Assembly: GCF_000829455.1 (NCBI RefSeq)
Contig: NZ_JXAK01000001.1
Span: 124,001 to 188,000 of the forward strand
Origin: Gordoniibacillus kamchatkensis
GTDB lineage: Bacteria; Bacillota; Bacilli; Paenibacillales; NBRC-103111
DNA: 64,000 nucleotides
Direction of reading: 5' to 3'
Part shown: positions 1-7,413 of the stretch, piece after piece
Layout: every line of letters starts with the position of its first letter
Position numbering within the stretch: position 1 is the stretch's first letter
Program-made: the position numbers and the translations under genes
Notes under the pieces: generated by a model
Seen by the model: the letters and a program-made list of their open reading frames with translations, nothing else
Told to the model about the DNA's origin: nothing
The model's database searches: none

Positions 1-420
1 ATCCATGAAGTCCACCGGTTCGTGCGGGCGGGTCGGCGCATCCGGGCAAATGTGCGTGCTGACGATGACGTCTCCTTTCAAGACGTCGCCCTTCGTCTGC
101 ATGTCCGCCAGCTTGAGCGCCGCGGCAACGGCGGCTACCGCGCCGTCGGCGTCGGATACGATGCCGATTCGGCTCGGGCGGGCGCCGATGCCGCCGAGAC
201 GGCCGATGATGCCGAGAGTCGGGGCGCTGCCGCCCTTGCTCTTGCCTTCCGTTCCGTGAATGACGATTTTGACGAAGTCGGTGCTGCCTTTTTCTCCTGT
301 CACTTTGTTTACGGTAATGGATACGTTCGGATAAGCGGCGAACAGCTCCATGATTTTTTCCCCGTTAACGTAGGCGCTGTCCATCGCTTCCAGCACGGTC
401 ATGGTTTGTTTCAGTGTCAT
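1..420 (-). CDS. DUF1177 family protein (N-terminal part, cut by window edge)
   Basis: The reading frame starts at an ATG (418-420) behind a GGAGG-type site and runs off the left edge, leaving about 140 residues. The text visible (MTLKQTMTVLEAMDSAYVNG at the start, then a Gly-rich IIGRLGGIGARPSRIGIVSD stretch and a VSTHICPD motif) matches my memory of DUF1177 proteins. Their function is not established. It lies 25 bases after the DUF917 gene and is co-directional with it and the OPT transporter, so it is probably the last visible gene of that operon. A metal-dependent hydrolase-like role is only a guess. Confidence 0.75.
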   Translation of the reverse strand, partial: MTLKQTMTVLEAMDSAYVNGEKIMELFAAYPNVSITVNKVTGEKGSTDFVKIVIHGTEGKSKGGSAPTLGIIGRLGGIGARPSRIGIVSDADGAVAAVAAALKLADMQTKGDVLKGDVIVSTHICPDAPTRPHEPVDFMD

Positions 421-445
421 TTCTCTCTGCCTCCATCCCAATTTG

Positions 446-1522
446 TTAAGCCATATACGGTATAACCGGTTTATTGATGACGTCCTCGACCGGCTTCATC
501 AGCTTCTCGTTGTACATCGTGGTGCTAAGCAGCAGGTTGCGCTTCGGAACCGCGATGACGGCCACTTGCTGGCCCTTTTCCATGGCGGCTGTGACGATCG
601 GCCTGGCCGTCTTCGCGTCCAGCGTCATGATCAGGTCCGGGAACGTGGCCAGCCTTTCGCCGTCCTTTTCCAGCGTCATGTATTCGTTCCAGAACGTCAT
701 TTCCACCTTGCCGTCGATCCGGACGATGCCTGCGTCGAAGCCGCCGCTTGTCTCCAGCGTGAAGTCCGTGACGGTGCCGGCGGTGACGACTTTGCCGCCG
801 AGCTTGGCGATGGCGGCGTCGATCGCCGCTTCGCCTTTGTGCGAAAGCAGCGCCTCGCCGACGGCGATAGCTTGCGAGATCGCGCCCGGCGCGCCGTTTT
901 GCCTGGCGTAGTCGGCCGTTACGGGGTTGCGTGCTACCGCGACGAGCCCGCCCGCTTCCACGGACGCTTTACGGATCATGGACGCTGCCCGCTCCAGCGG
1001 CCCGGATATGCTCATCTCGACATAATTCGCTTCATTACCGCCGACCGCGGCTTGATGGGACACGTACCCTTCCACCTCGGACAGGTTCATCGAGCCCATG
1101 GCGCCGGTCGGATGGGCCCGTCCGTTGCAGGCGAAGTCCGCCAGCGGAATGCCGGTGATGGCCGACTGGAACCAGCCGTTGACGGTAGTGCCCGCTCCGT
1201 TCTCGTTCGTATGCAGCCCCCGGATCGGCCTCCCGATTTTTTGCGAGAGCAGGTCCAGCGCTTTGGCGTAATGGACCGGCATGACGAACCGGTCTTTGGC
1301 CGCCGGTGCGCCCACCATGGATACGGTGACGAGCAGGTCGCTAGCTGCGAACTTATCGAACGGAGTCAGCTCGAGCTGCCCGATCTCCAAAGCGAGGCGC
1401 GCTATTTTCAAGCCGTCCTCGATCCAGCCGCCGCCCCCTCCGCCCAGCACCGCGCCGCCGTAAACCGCGTATTCCGCCATTTGGGCGTCTATCTTGATGT
1501 TAACCACCAGGGGTCGCCTCAC
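446..1522 (-). CDS. DUF917 family protein (S-methylthiohydantoin desulfurase-like domain)
   Basis: The 358-residue protein is a DUF917 member; part of this family is described as an S-methylthiohydantoin desulfurase domain related to hydantoinase/acetone carboxylase subunits. The Gly-rich start (GGAVLGGGGGGW) and ALDLLSQKIGRPIRGLHTNE are typical of the family. The GTG start overlaps the transporter stop by four bases (GTGA), so translation is coupled. A hydantoin racemase homologue and a PucR regulator sit upstream, which fits a role in handling hydantoin-like or cyclic amide compounds. That substrate is inferred from neighbours only. Confidence 0.8.
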   Translation of the reverse strand: MRRPLVVNIKIDAQMAEYAVYGGAVLGGGGGGWIEDGLKIARLALEIGQLELTPFDKFAASDLLVTVSMVGAPAAKDRFVMPVHYAKALDLLSQKIGRPIRGLHTNENGAGTTVNGWFQSAITGIPLADFACNGRAHPTGAMGSMNLSEVEGYVSHQAAVGGNEANYVEMSISGPLERAASMIRKASVEAGGLVAVARNPVTADYARQNGAPGAISQAIAVGEALLSHKGEAAIDAAIAKLGGKVVTAGTVTDFTLETSGGFDAGIVRIDGKVEMTFWNEYMTLEKDGERLATFPDLIMTLDAKTARPIVTAAMEKGQQVAVIAVPKRNLLLSTTMYNEKLMKPVEDVINKPVIPYMA

Positions 1523-3171
1523 TTTCTGAATTTAAATACCGAGTTGAAGAAGCTGTAGAGCGCGTCTCCCGCGATAAAACCGGCCGCCATGATGCTCATC
1601 GGGCCTTCGGCTTCCTTTTTCCAAATGCGCGTAACGACAATTCGGATCGCGATGCCGGCAAGCACTGCCCAGCAGGCGCTCGGCGTCAAAATCAGGAGGC
1701 CGGTGGCGAACAATACGCCGAGCTGGCGGCTCGGTCCGCCGATCAGCTGGACGAGAGCCCCCGGAATGGCCCACAGCAGCAGCTGCTTGGCGATTTCCGG
1801 CGAAGCGCCGGCTTTGATCGTCGAAACGTACACCTTATCGATCGGCGGAACCAGGTTTTGCGCGAAATACGTTTTATAGGTGACGATAACCGTCAGCAAA
1901 GCTACGCCGAAAGCGATCATCCCCGTAATGTACTGCTGCTTTCTGCCGGCGAGCTCGTATTCGCGGTTCGCCCCGTTGCCGCGCAAAATATGGCCCGTTT
2001 TCAGGTCATAGCCCATGTCGGCAAAAGCGGGACCGGTCGAAGCGCTGAAACCGGCCAGCAAAGCGAGGGCTACCGGCGGGAAGCCGATCAACATGCCGAA
2101 CAGCAGCGTGATGAAGGCGACGGCAAAAGCCGGGAACCAGCCGGAGTGCATCGCCGCAATGCCGACGATCAGCTCGTGCACGAAAGCCGCGAATGCCGCG
2201 AAGAGGAGGAAGCCGATCAGCATGCCGAGCGACATTTTCGTCAGCAGGCCGCCGCCAAGAGCAATGATGAGCGCGACGATCAGGTAAGCGACAAAGCCGA
2301 ACCCCAGCGCGCGCTTCGCTTCGTTGATCGGCCGCGTCAGCGCGGCTTCCCCGGATGCGGCTGCCGTTTCGAGAGCCGCCTCGTTACCCACCGGTTGCTT
2401 CTTCTGTTTCTTGAAGATCAGGAGCGACACCTGAATGAGAGCGACGATACCGGCGCCGATCATGATGCCGTGCGCGATATACAATTTATTGACGTCGACA
2501 TTGAACCATGGAATGGAATATTGGCGGATCATCAGGCCGATGCCGAACATGGTCAGCGCCCAAATGTTGCCGATGAACGCGACGCCGAACGCCGACATCG
2601 AAATGTGGAACCAGGAGCCGATGAGGCCTATGGCCGTGCCGAGACCGAGCAGCCCGGCGCGCTTGCCGCCTTTGTCGCCAGCAAGAATCGATTCGGCCGT
2701 CGCGACGCCCGGAGCCCATGTGCCGGATGCCGGGAACAGCTTGGAGTCGAAAATTTTATACAAAATGCCGGCGTCCACGAACATCGCCAGCGCGGAGCCG
2801 ATCAGCATCGGCACGATCAAATCGGGCGTCCCCATCGCAAAAGGGATGCCGATCGGAATGAGCAGGCTGTTCGCCGCGCCGAAGGTGGCGGAAGAGATCG
2901 AGGTTTGCACCAGATTTTGGCGGTGGATCGATTTGTACTTGTTGAAAATGGTAATCGGGATGCGCGCGATCAGCATCGCCACGAGCGCCCCGATAATCGC
3001 CGTATTCGGCGTGACGCCGAGCGTGGTAACGATCTGCATGCCGATGATGGCGCCGAGCACGCCCGTAACGACGTTCAGAATGAGAGCGAACGGCTCAAAA
3101 ATACTCGGGTGCTTCTTGTCTTTGTCCACCTGCTCCGCTTGCACAACTTGCTCTGCTTGTCGATTGTCCAC
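1519..3171 (-). CDS. OPT/YSL-family transporter
   Basis: About 550 residues with at least a dozen hydrophobic segments, for example FALILNVVTGVLGAIIGMQI near residue 30 and LLWAIPGALVQLIGGPSRQL in the last quarter. It belongs to the OPT (oligopeptide/metal-chelate) superfamily and would sit in the cytoplasmic membrane. I place the start at the GTG ending at 3171, six bases after GGAGGA; the GTG at 3177 touches that site directly and is less likely. It is the first gene of a transporter, DUF917, DUF1177 block, so it probably imports the compound those proteins process. Confidence 0.85.
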   Translation of the reverse strand: MDNRQAEQVVQAEQVDKDKKHPSIFEPFALILNVVTGVLGAIIGMQIVTTLGVTPNTAIIGALVAMLIARIPITIFNKYKSIHRQNLVQTSISSATFGAANSLLIPIGIPFAMGTPDLIVPMLIGSALAMFVDAGILYKIFDSKLFPASGTWAPGVATAESILAGDKGGKRAGLLGLGTAIGLIGSWFHISMSAFGVAFIGNIWALTMFGIGLMIRQYSIPWFNVDVNKLYIAHGIMIGAGIVALIQVSLLIFKKQKKQPVGNEAALETAAASGEAALTRPINEAKRALGFGFVAYLIVALIIALGGGLLTKMSLGMLIGFLLFAAFAAFVHELIVGIAAMHSGWFPAFAVAFITLLFGMLIGFPPVALALLAGFSASTGPAFADMGYDLKTGHILRGNGANREYELAGRKQQYITGMIAFGVALLTVIVTYKTYFAQNLVPPIDKVYVSTIKAGASPEIAKQLLLWAIPGALVQLIGGPSRQLGVLFATGLLILTPSACWAVLAGIAIRIVVTRIWKKEAEGPMSIMAAGFIAGDALYSFFNSVFKFRK

Positions 3172-3209
3172 AAACACTCCTCCGTTTCATTTTTACGATC
3201 TGCGCCCGG

Positions 3210-3971
3210 TCAGGCGAAAAACAAAAGATGCTGCAAAACTTGCTGAACTTCGTCCCTCGCACTTCTGAGCAATTGGAGCGTATGCGCCACGTTCTCCTGC
3301 GGCATCCGGTATTCCGGTCCGGCCACAGTGAGCGAAGCGGTCACTTCGCTATTGCGGTTGAATAGAGGAACCGCAATGCCGAACACCGAATCGGAATAAT
3401 CGCCCAAGGAATACGCCCATCCCTCCTGTCTGATGTTTTGCAGTCCCGCCAGGAGCTTGTCTTTGCCGGGGAAAGATTTTGGCGGTTTGCCCGCCTTCAG
3501 CCCTTCTGCAATAATGCGCTCCTGCTCCCCTTGCGTTAGATAAGCCATAATGATTTTATTGGATGCCCCGGCATAAAGCGGGGTCCTACTCCCGACAGCA
3601 AGAGCGTACTTGAGCAATTGCGAGCTTTCGTAAATATCGAGGCAAACTCCCTCGCGCCCGTCCAGCCAAGTGAGGAATACCGATTCCCCCGTCGCTTCGG
3701 AAAGCCGCTTCATAATCGGGCGAATCCGCTCGGCCAGTCCGAGCCGGTCGCCCGCCATGGCGCCGAATTCGATAAACCGCAAGCCCAGCCCGTATTTGCG
3801 GGTTTCTTTGTCCTGCTCCAGAAACCCGTGCTTATGATAAGTGGCCAAAATGCGGTATACGATGGAATGGCTCATCTCCATCTCTGAGGCGAGCTCGCGG
3901 ACGCCCCATGAAGGATGCTCGCGCGTAAACTTATTCAATACGGCCAGCGACTGGTCCAATGTTTTCAGCAC
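3210..3971 (-). CDS. IclR-family transcriptional regulator
   Basis: The 253-residue protein has an N-terminal winged helix (residues about 1-65, including SWGVRELASEMEMSHSIVYR) and a C-terminal IclR effector domain (about 75-245, with GSRTPLYAGASNKIIMAYL and the ADYSDSVFGIAVPLFN-like region as GDYSDSVFGIAVPLF). It ends 38 bases before the transporter gene and is co-directional, so it likely controls the transporter, DUF917 and DUF1177 genes in response to a small carboxylic or amide effector. The start is a GTG. The role of the target pathway is inferred from context. Confidence 0.88.
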   Translation of the reverse strand: MLKTLDQSLAVLNKFTREHPSWGVRELASEMEMSHSIVYRILATYHKHGFLEQDKETRKYGLGLRFIEFGAMAGDRLGLAERIRPIMKRLSEATGESVFLTWLDGREGVCLDIYESSQLLKYALAVGSRTPLYAGASNKIIMAYLTQGEQERIIAEGLKAGKPPKSFPGKDKLLAGLQNIRQEGWAYSLGDYSDSVFGIAVPLFNRNSEVTASLTVAGPEYRMPQENVAHTLQLLRSARDEVQQVLQHLLFFA

Positions 3972-4020
3972 GTTCCCAACCCCCGTACCCGTATGCGAAC
4001 CAGCGGTTCTCTAATTGCCG

Positions 4021-4080
4021 AAAAAAAGCGCCTGCTGCCGGCCCTAGCTTCGCTTCGGCCCAGCCGGCTTATCGCAGGCG
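4021..4080. terminator. Rho-independent terminator after the racemase gene
   Basis: On the minus strand a long GC-rich hairpin (CGCCTG...GCCGGC pairing with GCCGGC...CAGGCG) is followed by a run of seven T. It lies right after the racemase stop codon and separates it from the IclR gene. Confidence 0.75.
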
Positions 4081-4083
4081 AAT

Positions 4084-4743
4084 TTAAACAGCCGACCGCT
4101 CGTTGCTTAATTGTCTGTACAAGGCGGATGCGAACAGTCCTTCCGCTTCGACCGCATCAATCACGATCACGCCCAGTTCTTTTCTTAAAACATCGGCCAG
4201 TCCGATCGTGGAGAAGCCCGTGCAAGCGAAAACGATAACTTCCGTTCCTTGCTCCATCAGTTTGCGCGCCGCCTCGGTTGCCTTCTCGCGTCCGGCCGGA
4301 GTCATCAGGTCGGTCGTGTTCGTGACTCCTTCCGGACGGATGGAGTTCACCAGAAGGTCGCCCAGCAAGTTTTTCATAACAGCCGGCACCTCGTCGGTGA
4401 TGCCCATCACCCCGACCTTTTTGCCGATGGAAAGCGCCATATGCGAAGCCGCGCTGCCGGCGCCGACGACGGGAATGGACACATTGTCGCGAAGCTGCTT
4501 GATTGCCGGGTCCGCGGCGCAGCTAATGACGAGCAGCTTGCAGCCTTCGGCTTCCAGGCTCCGGCCAAGCGCCACGATTTTCGGAGCGGCTGCCTGCTCC
4601 GTCTCGTCGTTAAAGATGCCGAGCGGCTGGTCCGGAATGCACCTGCTCATGACGGGCACCCCGTAGCGATTGGCAATGATGTTGCCATGCTGTTCCAGCA
4701 CTTCGGTGTTCGTCGTGGTCAACACGCGTATTACACCTATCAT
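4084..4743 (-). CDS. Aspartate/glutamate/hydantoin racemase family protein
   Basis: The 219-residue protein keeps the two catalytic cysteines of cofactor-independent racemases: C75 in VISCAADPAI and C174 in VFACTGFSTIG. Both halves of the pseudo-symmetric fold are present and the length is normal for hydantoin racemases (HyuE-like). It would interconvert enantiomers of a hydantoin or amino acid in the cytoplasm. The ATG lies eight bases after AAAGGGATG. It is bracketed by terminators and sits between the PucR and IclR genes. The exact substrate cannot be read from sequence; Asp/Glu racemase or maleate isomerase-like activity is possible. Confidence 0.82.
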   Translation of the reverse strand: MIGVIRVLTTTNTEVLEQHGNIIANRYGVPVMSRCIPDQPLGIFNDETEQAAAPKIVALGRSLEAEGCKLLVISCAADPAIKQLRDNVSIPVVGAGSAASHMALSIGKKVGVMGITDEVPAVMKNLLGDLLVNSIRPEGVTNTTDLMTPAGREKATEAARKLMEQGTEVIVFACTGFSTIGLADVLRKELGVIVIDAVEAEGLFASALYRQLSNERSAV

Positions 4744-4845
4744 GGCTATTCATCCCTTTCCTGTTGCGTGGACTGGGTGGATCAAGTGATATTCAAATTG
4801 TATTCGGTTTCAAATGTGACAACAATGTGTCGAAACGCCAAAACA

Positions 4846-4887
4846 AACAAAGACCTATTGTGCTGAGTGCACAAATAGGTCTTTGTT
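4846..4887. terminator. Terminator after the PucR gene
   Basis: A strong hairpin (AACAAAGACCTATT... pairing with AATAGGTCTTTGTT) directly follows the PucR stop codon on the minus strand and continues into TTTGTTTGTTTT. Confidence 0.85.
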
Positions 4888-6431
4888 CAATCCGCTTTTT
4901 TCAGAAGATAAAAAGCTGCGCACAGATAGTAGACGAACCGGTTCAGCGCGTTGTCCAGATCGATATCGCAAATCTCCTTGATCCGGTCGATCCTGTATTT
5001 TACCGAGTTGCGATGGACATACATCCGGTTAGCGGTTTCAATCAGGCTGCCGCCGGTCGCCAGATAATAATATAACGTGGTGACGAGGTCCGTTCCGTTT
5101 TCTTTGTCATATAGTGACAACTTGCCTAATTTCTTCTCGATCAGCGGCTCGAAATTGACGTGCTCGGAAGATTCGATAAGCAGCTGGAACATTTCCACTT
5201 CTTCGAAGGTGAACATGTGCCTGTTTTTATCAAGACGCGACCCGAGCGCGATCGCTTTCCTGGCTTCGATATAGCTGCGGTTGACTTCCCACAATGGACG
5301 CTTGCCGCCGAAACCGCTGCGTACCTTGCCGCCCTGCGCAAGTGACGGGCCTATAATTTCGCTCCACTCCCCGGCTTGTTCCCTGCCGGGAGCAGTCTTC
5401 TTTGCGAGGCCGCTTCTGCCCGAAGCGAGCAGCAGTACGAGCCTGTCCGCCTGCTTTTGGATATGGAAGCGCACTTTCCGGTTTGCCGATTCCCGCTGGA
5501 CGAGCTCGCTCACTTGCGCGAACAAAGCCGCTGTTTCATCCAGCACGGCGGCGTCCCCTTCGATCATGCACACCTCCCACAGCCACTCCGGCTGCAGCCC
5601 GAGCTGCCGGCCTTTGTTTTCCACTTCCTGGCGGGACAGCGGCAGCCCCATCAGCAGCTCTTCAACAAAATTTCCTCTTAGCCGCTGTTCCGTATCATGC
5701 GCAATTTTCCTGCGCATAAGCTCCAGCGAAAATACGAGGCGAGCCTGCTCGATGCAGACAAGTTCCAGCTCGTCAAGATGCTCCTTGCCCACGACCAGCC
5801 GGCCGACGAACTGCTTATCCACCACGACGTCCCATTGCCGGCTTTTCGGCGAGGGCTCGTAGGGAGCCGTTGTAGGTGAGGATACAAGCAGCTCGCCGTT
5901 GTTGCCCACGATCCAGATCGGACATTTGACAAGCTCGGCTACATTATCCGCCACAACCTGGATGCCGCTGTTGTTCAGCACCAGGTTGGTCAGCGTTTTG
6001 TAAACCTCTTCAGACCTGCGGAGCAGGGCGGCCTGCTTGTCCAAAATTTGCTCCATCACCGTGTAAGTGATGTCGATATACGGAATCCCGTTCGGGATCT
6101 GAATAATCGGCAAATTGTACCGGTTGCCGAGATCGAGCGCTTCCTGCGGAATGCCGGTCATGAACCGCTCCGGCTTGATGCCAAGCGCCGCCGCCCCCGC
6201 TTGCGCCAGCTGTTCAACCAGGTTTAGCAGCAGCGCGGGATCGTGGCGAATGGAGTAGCCGGTAGTCAGGATAAGCTCGCCTTCGCGCAGCCAGCCCGTC
6301 ACATCCGGCACTTCCATAATATCGATGTAGCGGACGATGCGGTCCAGCCCTTTTTCGCCGCTGATCAGCTTCGAGTCCCGCAATATAGGCAGCTTCAGCA
6401 AGTCCTTGACAGTAAGCCCTTTGAATTTCAT
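4887..6431 (-). CDS. PucR-family transcriptional regulator
   Basis: About 514 residues: an N-terminal PucR sensor domain (about 5-125, LTVKDLLKLPILRDSKLISG), a GGDEF-like middle region, and a C-terminal PucR helix-turn-helix (about 455-510, GGSLIETANRMYVHRNSVKY). Members of this family activate purine, allantoin or amino-acid utilisation genes. I prefer the ATG at 6429-6431 behind AGGTGA; the upstream GTG lies inside that site. It likely governs the racemase and perhaps the transporter cluster downstream. PucR is the classic regulator of purine (hydantoin-ring) degradation, which supports a hydantoin-type substrate here. Confidence 0.88.
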   Translation of the reverse strand: MKFKGLTVKDLLKLPILRDSKLISGEKGLDRIVRYIDIMEVPDVTGWLREGELILTTGYSIRHDPALLLNLVEQLAQAGAAALGIKPERFMTGIPQEALDLGNRYNLPIIQIPNGIPYIDITYTVMEQILDKQAALLRRSEEVYKTLTNLVLNNSGIQVVADNVAELVKCPIWIVGNNGELLVSSPTTAPYEPSPKSRQWDVVVDKQFVGRLVVGKEHLDELELVCIEQARLVFSLELMRRKIAHDTEQRLRGNFVEELLMGLPLSRQEVENKGRQLGLQPEWLWEVCMIEGDAAVLDETAALFAQVSELVQRESANRKVRFHIQKQADRLVLLLASGRSGLAKKTAPGREQAGEWSEIIGPSLAQGGKVRSGFGGKRPLWEVNRSYIEARKAIALGSRLDKNRHMFTFEEVEMFQLLIESSEHVNFEPLIEKKLGKLSLYDKENGTDLVTTLYYYLATGGSLIETANRMYVHRNSVKYRIDRIKEICDIDLDNALNRFVYYLCAAFYLLKKAD

Positions 6432-6511
6432 GTTCTTCACCTGTTTCGGGCATAGTGTTTGCGCTTGACCTTATTGTAGCATAAAGCCGCAAGATTGCTG
6501 GGTGCCGATAC

Positions 6512-6540
6512 TTGCACGTTTGGATTTGCAGTGATATGCT
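6512..6540 (+). promoter_or_regulatory. Promoter for the antisense antitoxin RNA
   Basis: TTGCAC and TATGCT are separated by exactly 17 bases, with a TG two bases before the -10 element (extended -10). It points into the toxin gene from its 3' side, as expected for a type I antitoxin RNA. Confidence 0.7.
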
Positions 6541-6546
6541 TAATCT

Positions 6547-6665
6547 ACAAAGAGACGGTGCGCCAACACCGTCCCCAGTATACAGGCTTGGGAGGCACTC
6601 TCCTAAGATCGGTGAAGAGTAACCCGCCTTGGCGTCCAACCAGAGGGCGGGTTACTTCCGTTTAT
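6547..6665 (+). ncRNA. Predicted antisense RNA antitoxin of the holin-like toxin
   Basis: The start is inferred from the promoter at 6512-6540. The transcript would run through a small hairpin (gacggtg/caccgtc at 6554-6573) and end at or just after the hairpin at 6618-6656, overlapping the last codons and 3' untranslated part of the toxin mRNA. This 3'-overlapping, convergent arrangement is that of txpA/ratA-type type I systems. No direct evidence for the RNA ends is available. Confidence 0.6.
6618..6656. terminator. Bidirectional hairpin inside the toxin/antitoxin overlap
   Basis: AGTAACCCGCC (6618-6628) pairs perfectly with GGCGGGTTACT (6646-6656). The toxin stop codon lies inside the right arm. 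The hairpin can end the antisense RNA and forms part of the toxin mRNA 3' end; the toxin transcript may instead stop at the hairpin 6554-6573. Confidence 0.65.
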
Positions 6666-6738
6666 TCGTGAACGTCAGAAGCGCCAGCAGGAAATTGCCA
6701 AACGCAAAGAGTACGACGAACATTTGGAAAGTATCCAT
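6652..6738 (-). CDS. Holin-like type I toxin peptide (28 aa)
   Basis: The peptide begins MDTFQMFVVLFAFGNFLLAL and ends LTFTNKRK: a short N-terminal polar start, one hydrophobic helix with a central FG, and a basic tail. This is the pattern of the putative holin-like toxin family of Bacillota. The ribosome binding site GAAAGGAGGTG is unusually strong. A TATAAT box with an extended TG lies upstream. The product would insert into the cell's own membrane when not silenced by the antisense RNA on the other strand. The peptide is below usual gene-caller limits. Confidence 0.8.
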   Translation of the reverse strand: MDTFQMFVVLFAFGNFLLALLTFTNKRK

Positions 6739-6796
6739 AGGCGCCACCTCCTTTCGAGGAGAGCGCCTCGCCCCAAGTTGAGCTGTATACAAATCT

Positions 6797-6805
6797 ATTA
6801 TACCA
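6797..6805 (-). promoter_or_regulatory. Extended -10 promoter of the toxin gene
   Basis: The minus strand reads TTGGTATAAT, a perfect -10 box with an extended TGn element, about 60 bases upstream of the toxin start. No good -35 box is visible, as is common for extended -10 promoters. Confidence 0.6.
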
Positions 6806-6812
6806 ATTTCTG

Positions 6813-7409
6813 CTAGAGCTGCCTATGCGCAGCTCTTTGACTTTCCGCCGCCGCGGCGCGTCCCGCGCCATGGCGCCCATACCGCCAAACAGCCCAGGCG
6901 CTAAGCGCGTACAGCAGCGCGCTTGCATAAAACAGCGCATCGATCGTCAGCCAATCGATCAGAAATCCGCCGAGGATGACGGCGAAGCCGGAGGCGGCCG
7001 ACGTCCAAAAATGGAACGAGCCGATGACAACGCCGCGGCTGCCATGCTGCGTATGGTCGGCAATAAGCAGCCGCTCGCTCATTTTTTGCATGGCGTTGCA
7101 GATGCCCATCACGAGCTGCAGGACGAGCACCAGCCCGTACGACATCACCCACGGGAACGCCAGCATGACCGCCGCCATCCCGAGCGAGCTCGCGGCCAGC
7201 ATGCGTACGCCGTGGCGGTCGAGCCGCGGCGCGAGCCATTGCGATACGGCCGCCGAGCTGACCGTGAAGACGGCAAACGCCAGCCCGTACTTGGAATAGC
7301 TGTTGCCGGCGTTTTTCAAAAACAGCAAGTAGTAAGGATAAATCATGCCGGCGGCCAGCGTAACGATGCTTTGCGAGCGAATGAGCCATTGTGCGTTCAA
7401 GGCGTTCAT
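6813..7409 (-). CDS. Half-size MFS transporter
   Basis: The 198-residue protein has about six membrane segments, one half of a normal 12-helix major facilitator. An MFS motif A-like loop (QWLAPRLDRHGVRML, residues about 58-72) follows the second helix. The ATG sits four bases after the upstream stop codon and is preceded by AGGGGAG, so it is probably co-translated with the FAD oxidase gene. The C-terminal half is absent: the toxin-antitoxin locus begins immediately downstream. It may be a truncated remnant or a genuine half transporter that dimerises. Confidence 0.7.
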   Translation of the reverse strand: MNALNAQWLIRSQSIVTLAAGMIYPYYLLFLKNAGNSYSKYGLAFAVFTVSSAAVSQWLAPRLDRHGVRMLAASSLGMAAVMLAFPWVMSYGLVLVLQLVMGICNAMQKMSERLLIADHTQHGSRGVVIGSFHFWTSAASGFAVILGGFLIDWLTIDALFYASALLYALSAWAVWRYGRHGAGRAAAAESQRAAHRQL

Positions 7410-7413
7410 AGTG

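Noticed and set aside
1858-3246. Plus-strand open frame of 462 codons
   Set aside because: It lies opposite the OPT transporter and is rich in Arg, Glu and His, the usual reverse-strand shadow of a GC-rich membrane-protein gene. No ribosome site.
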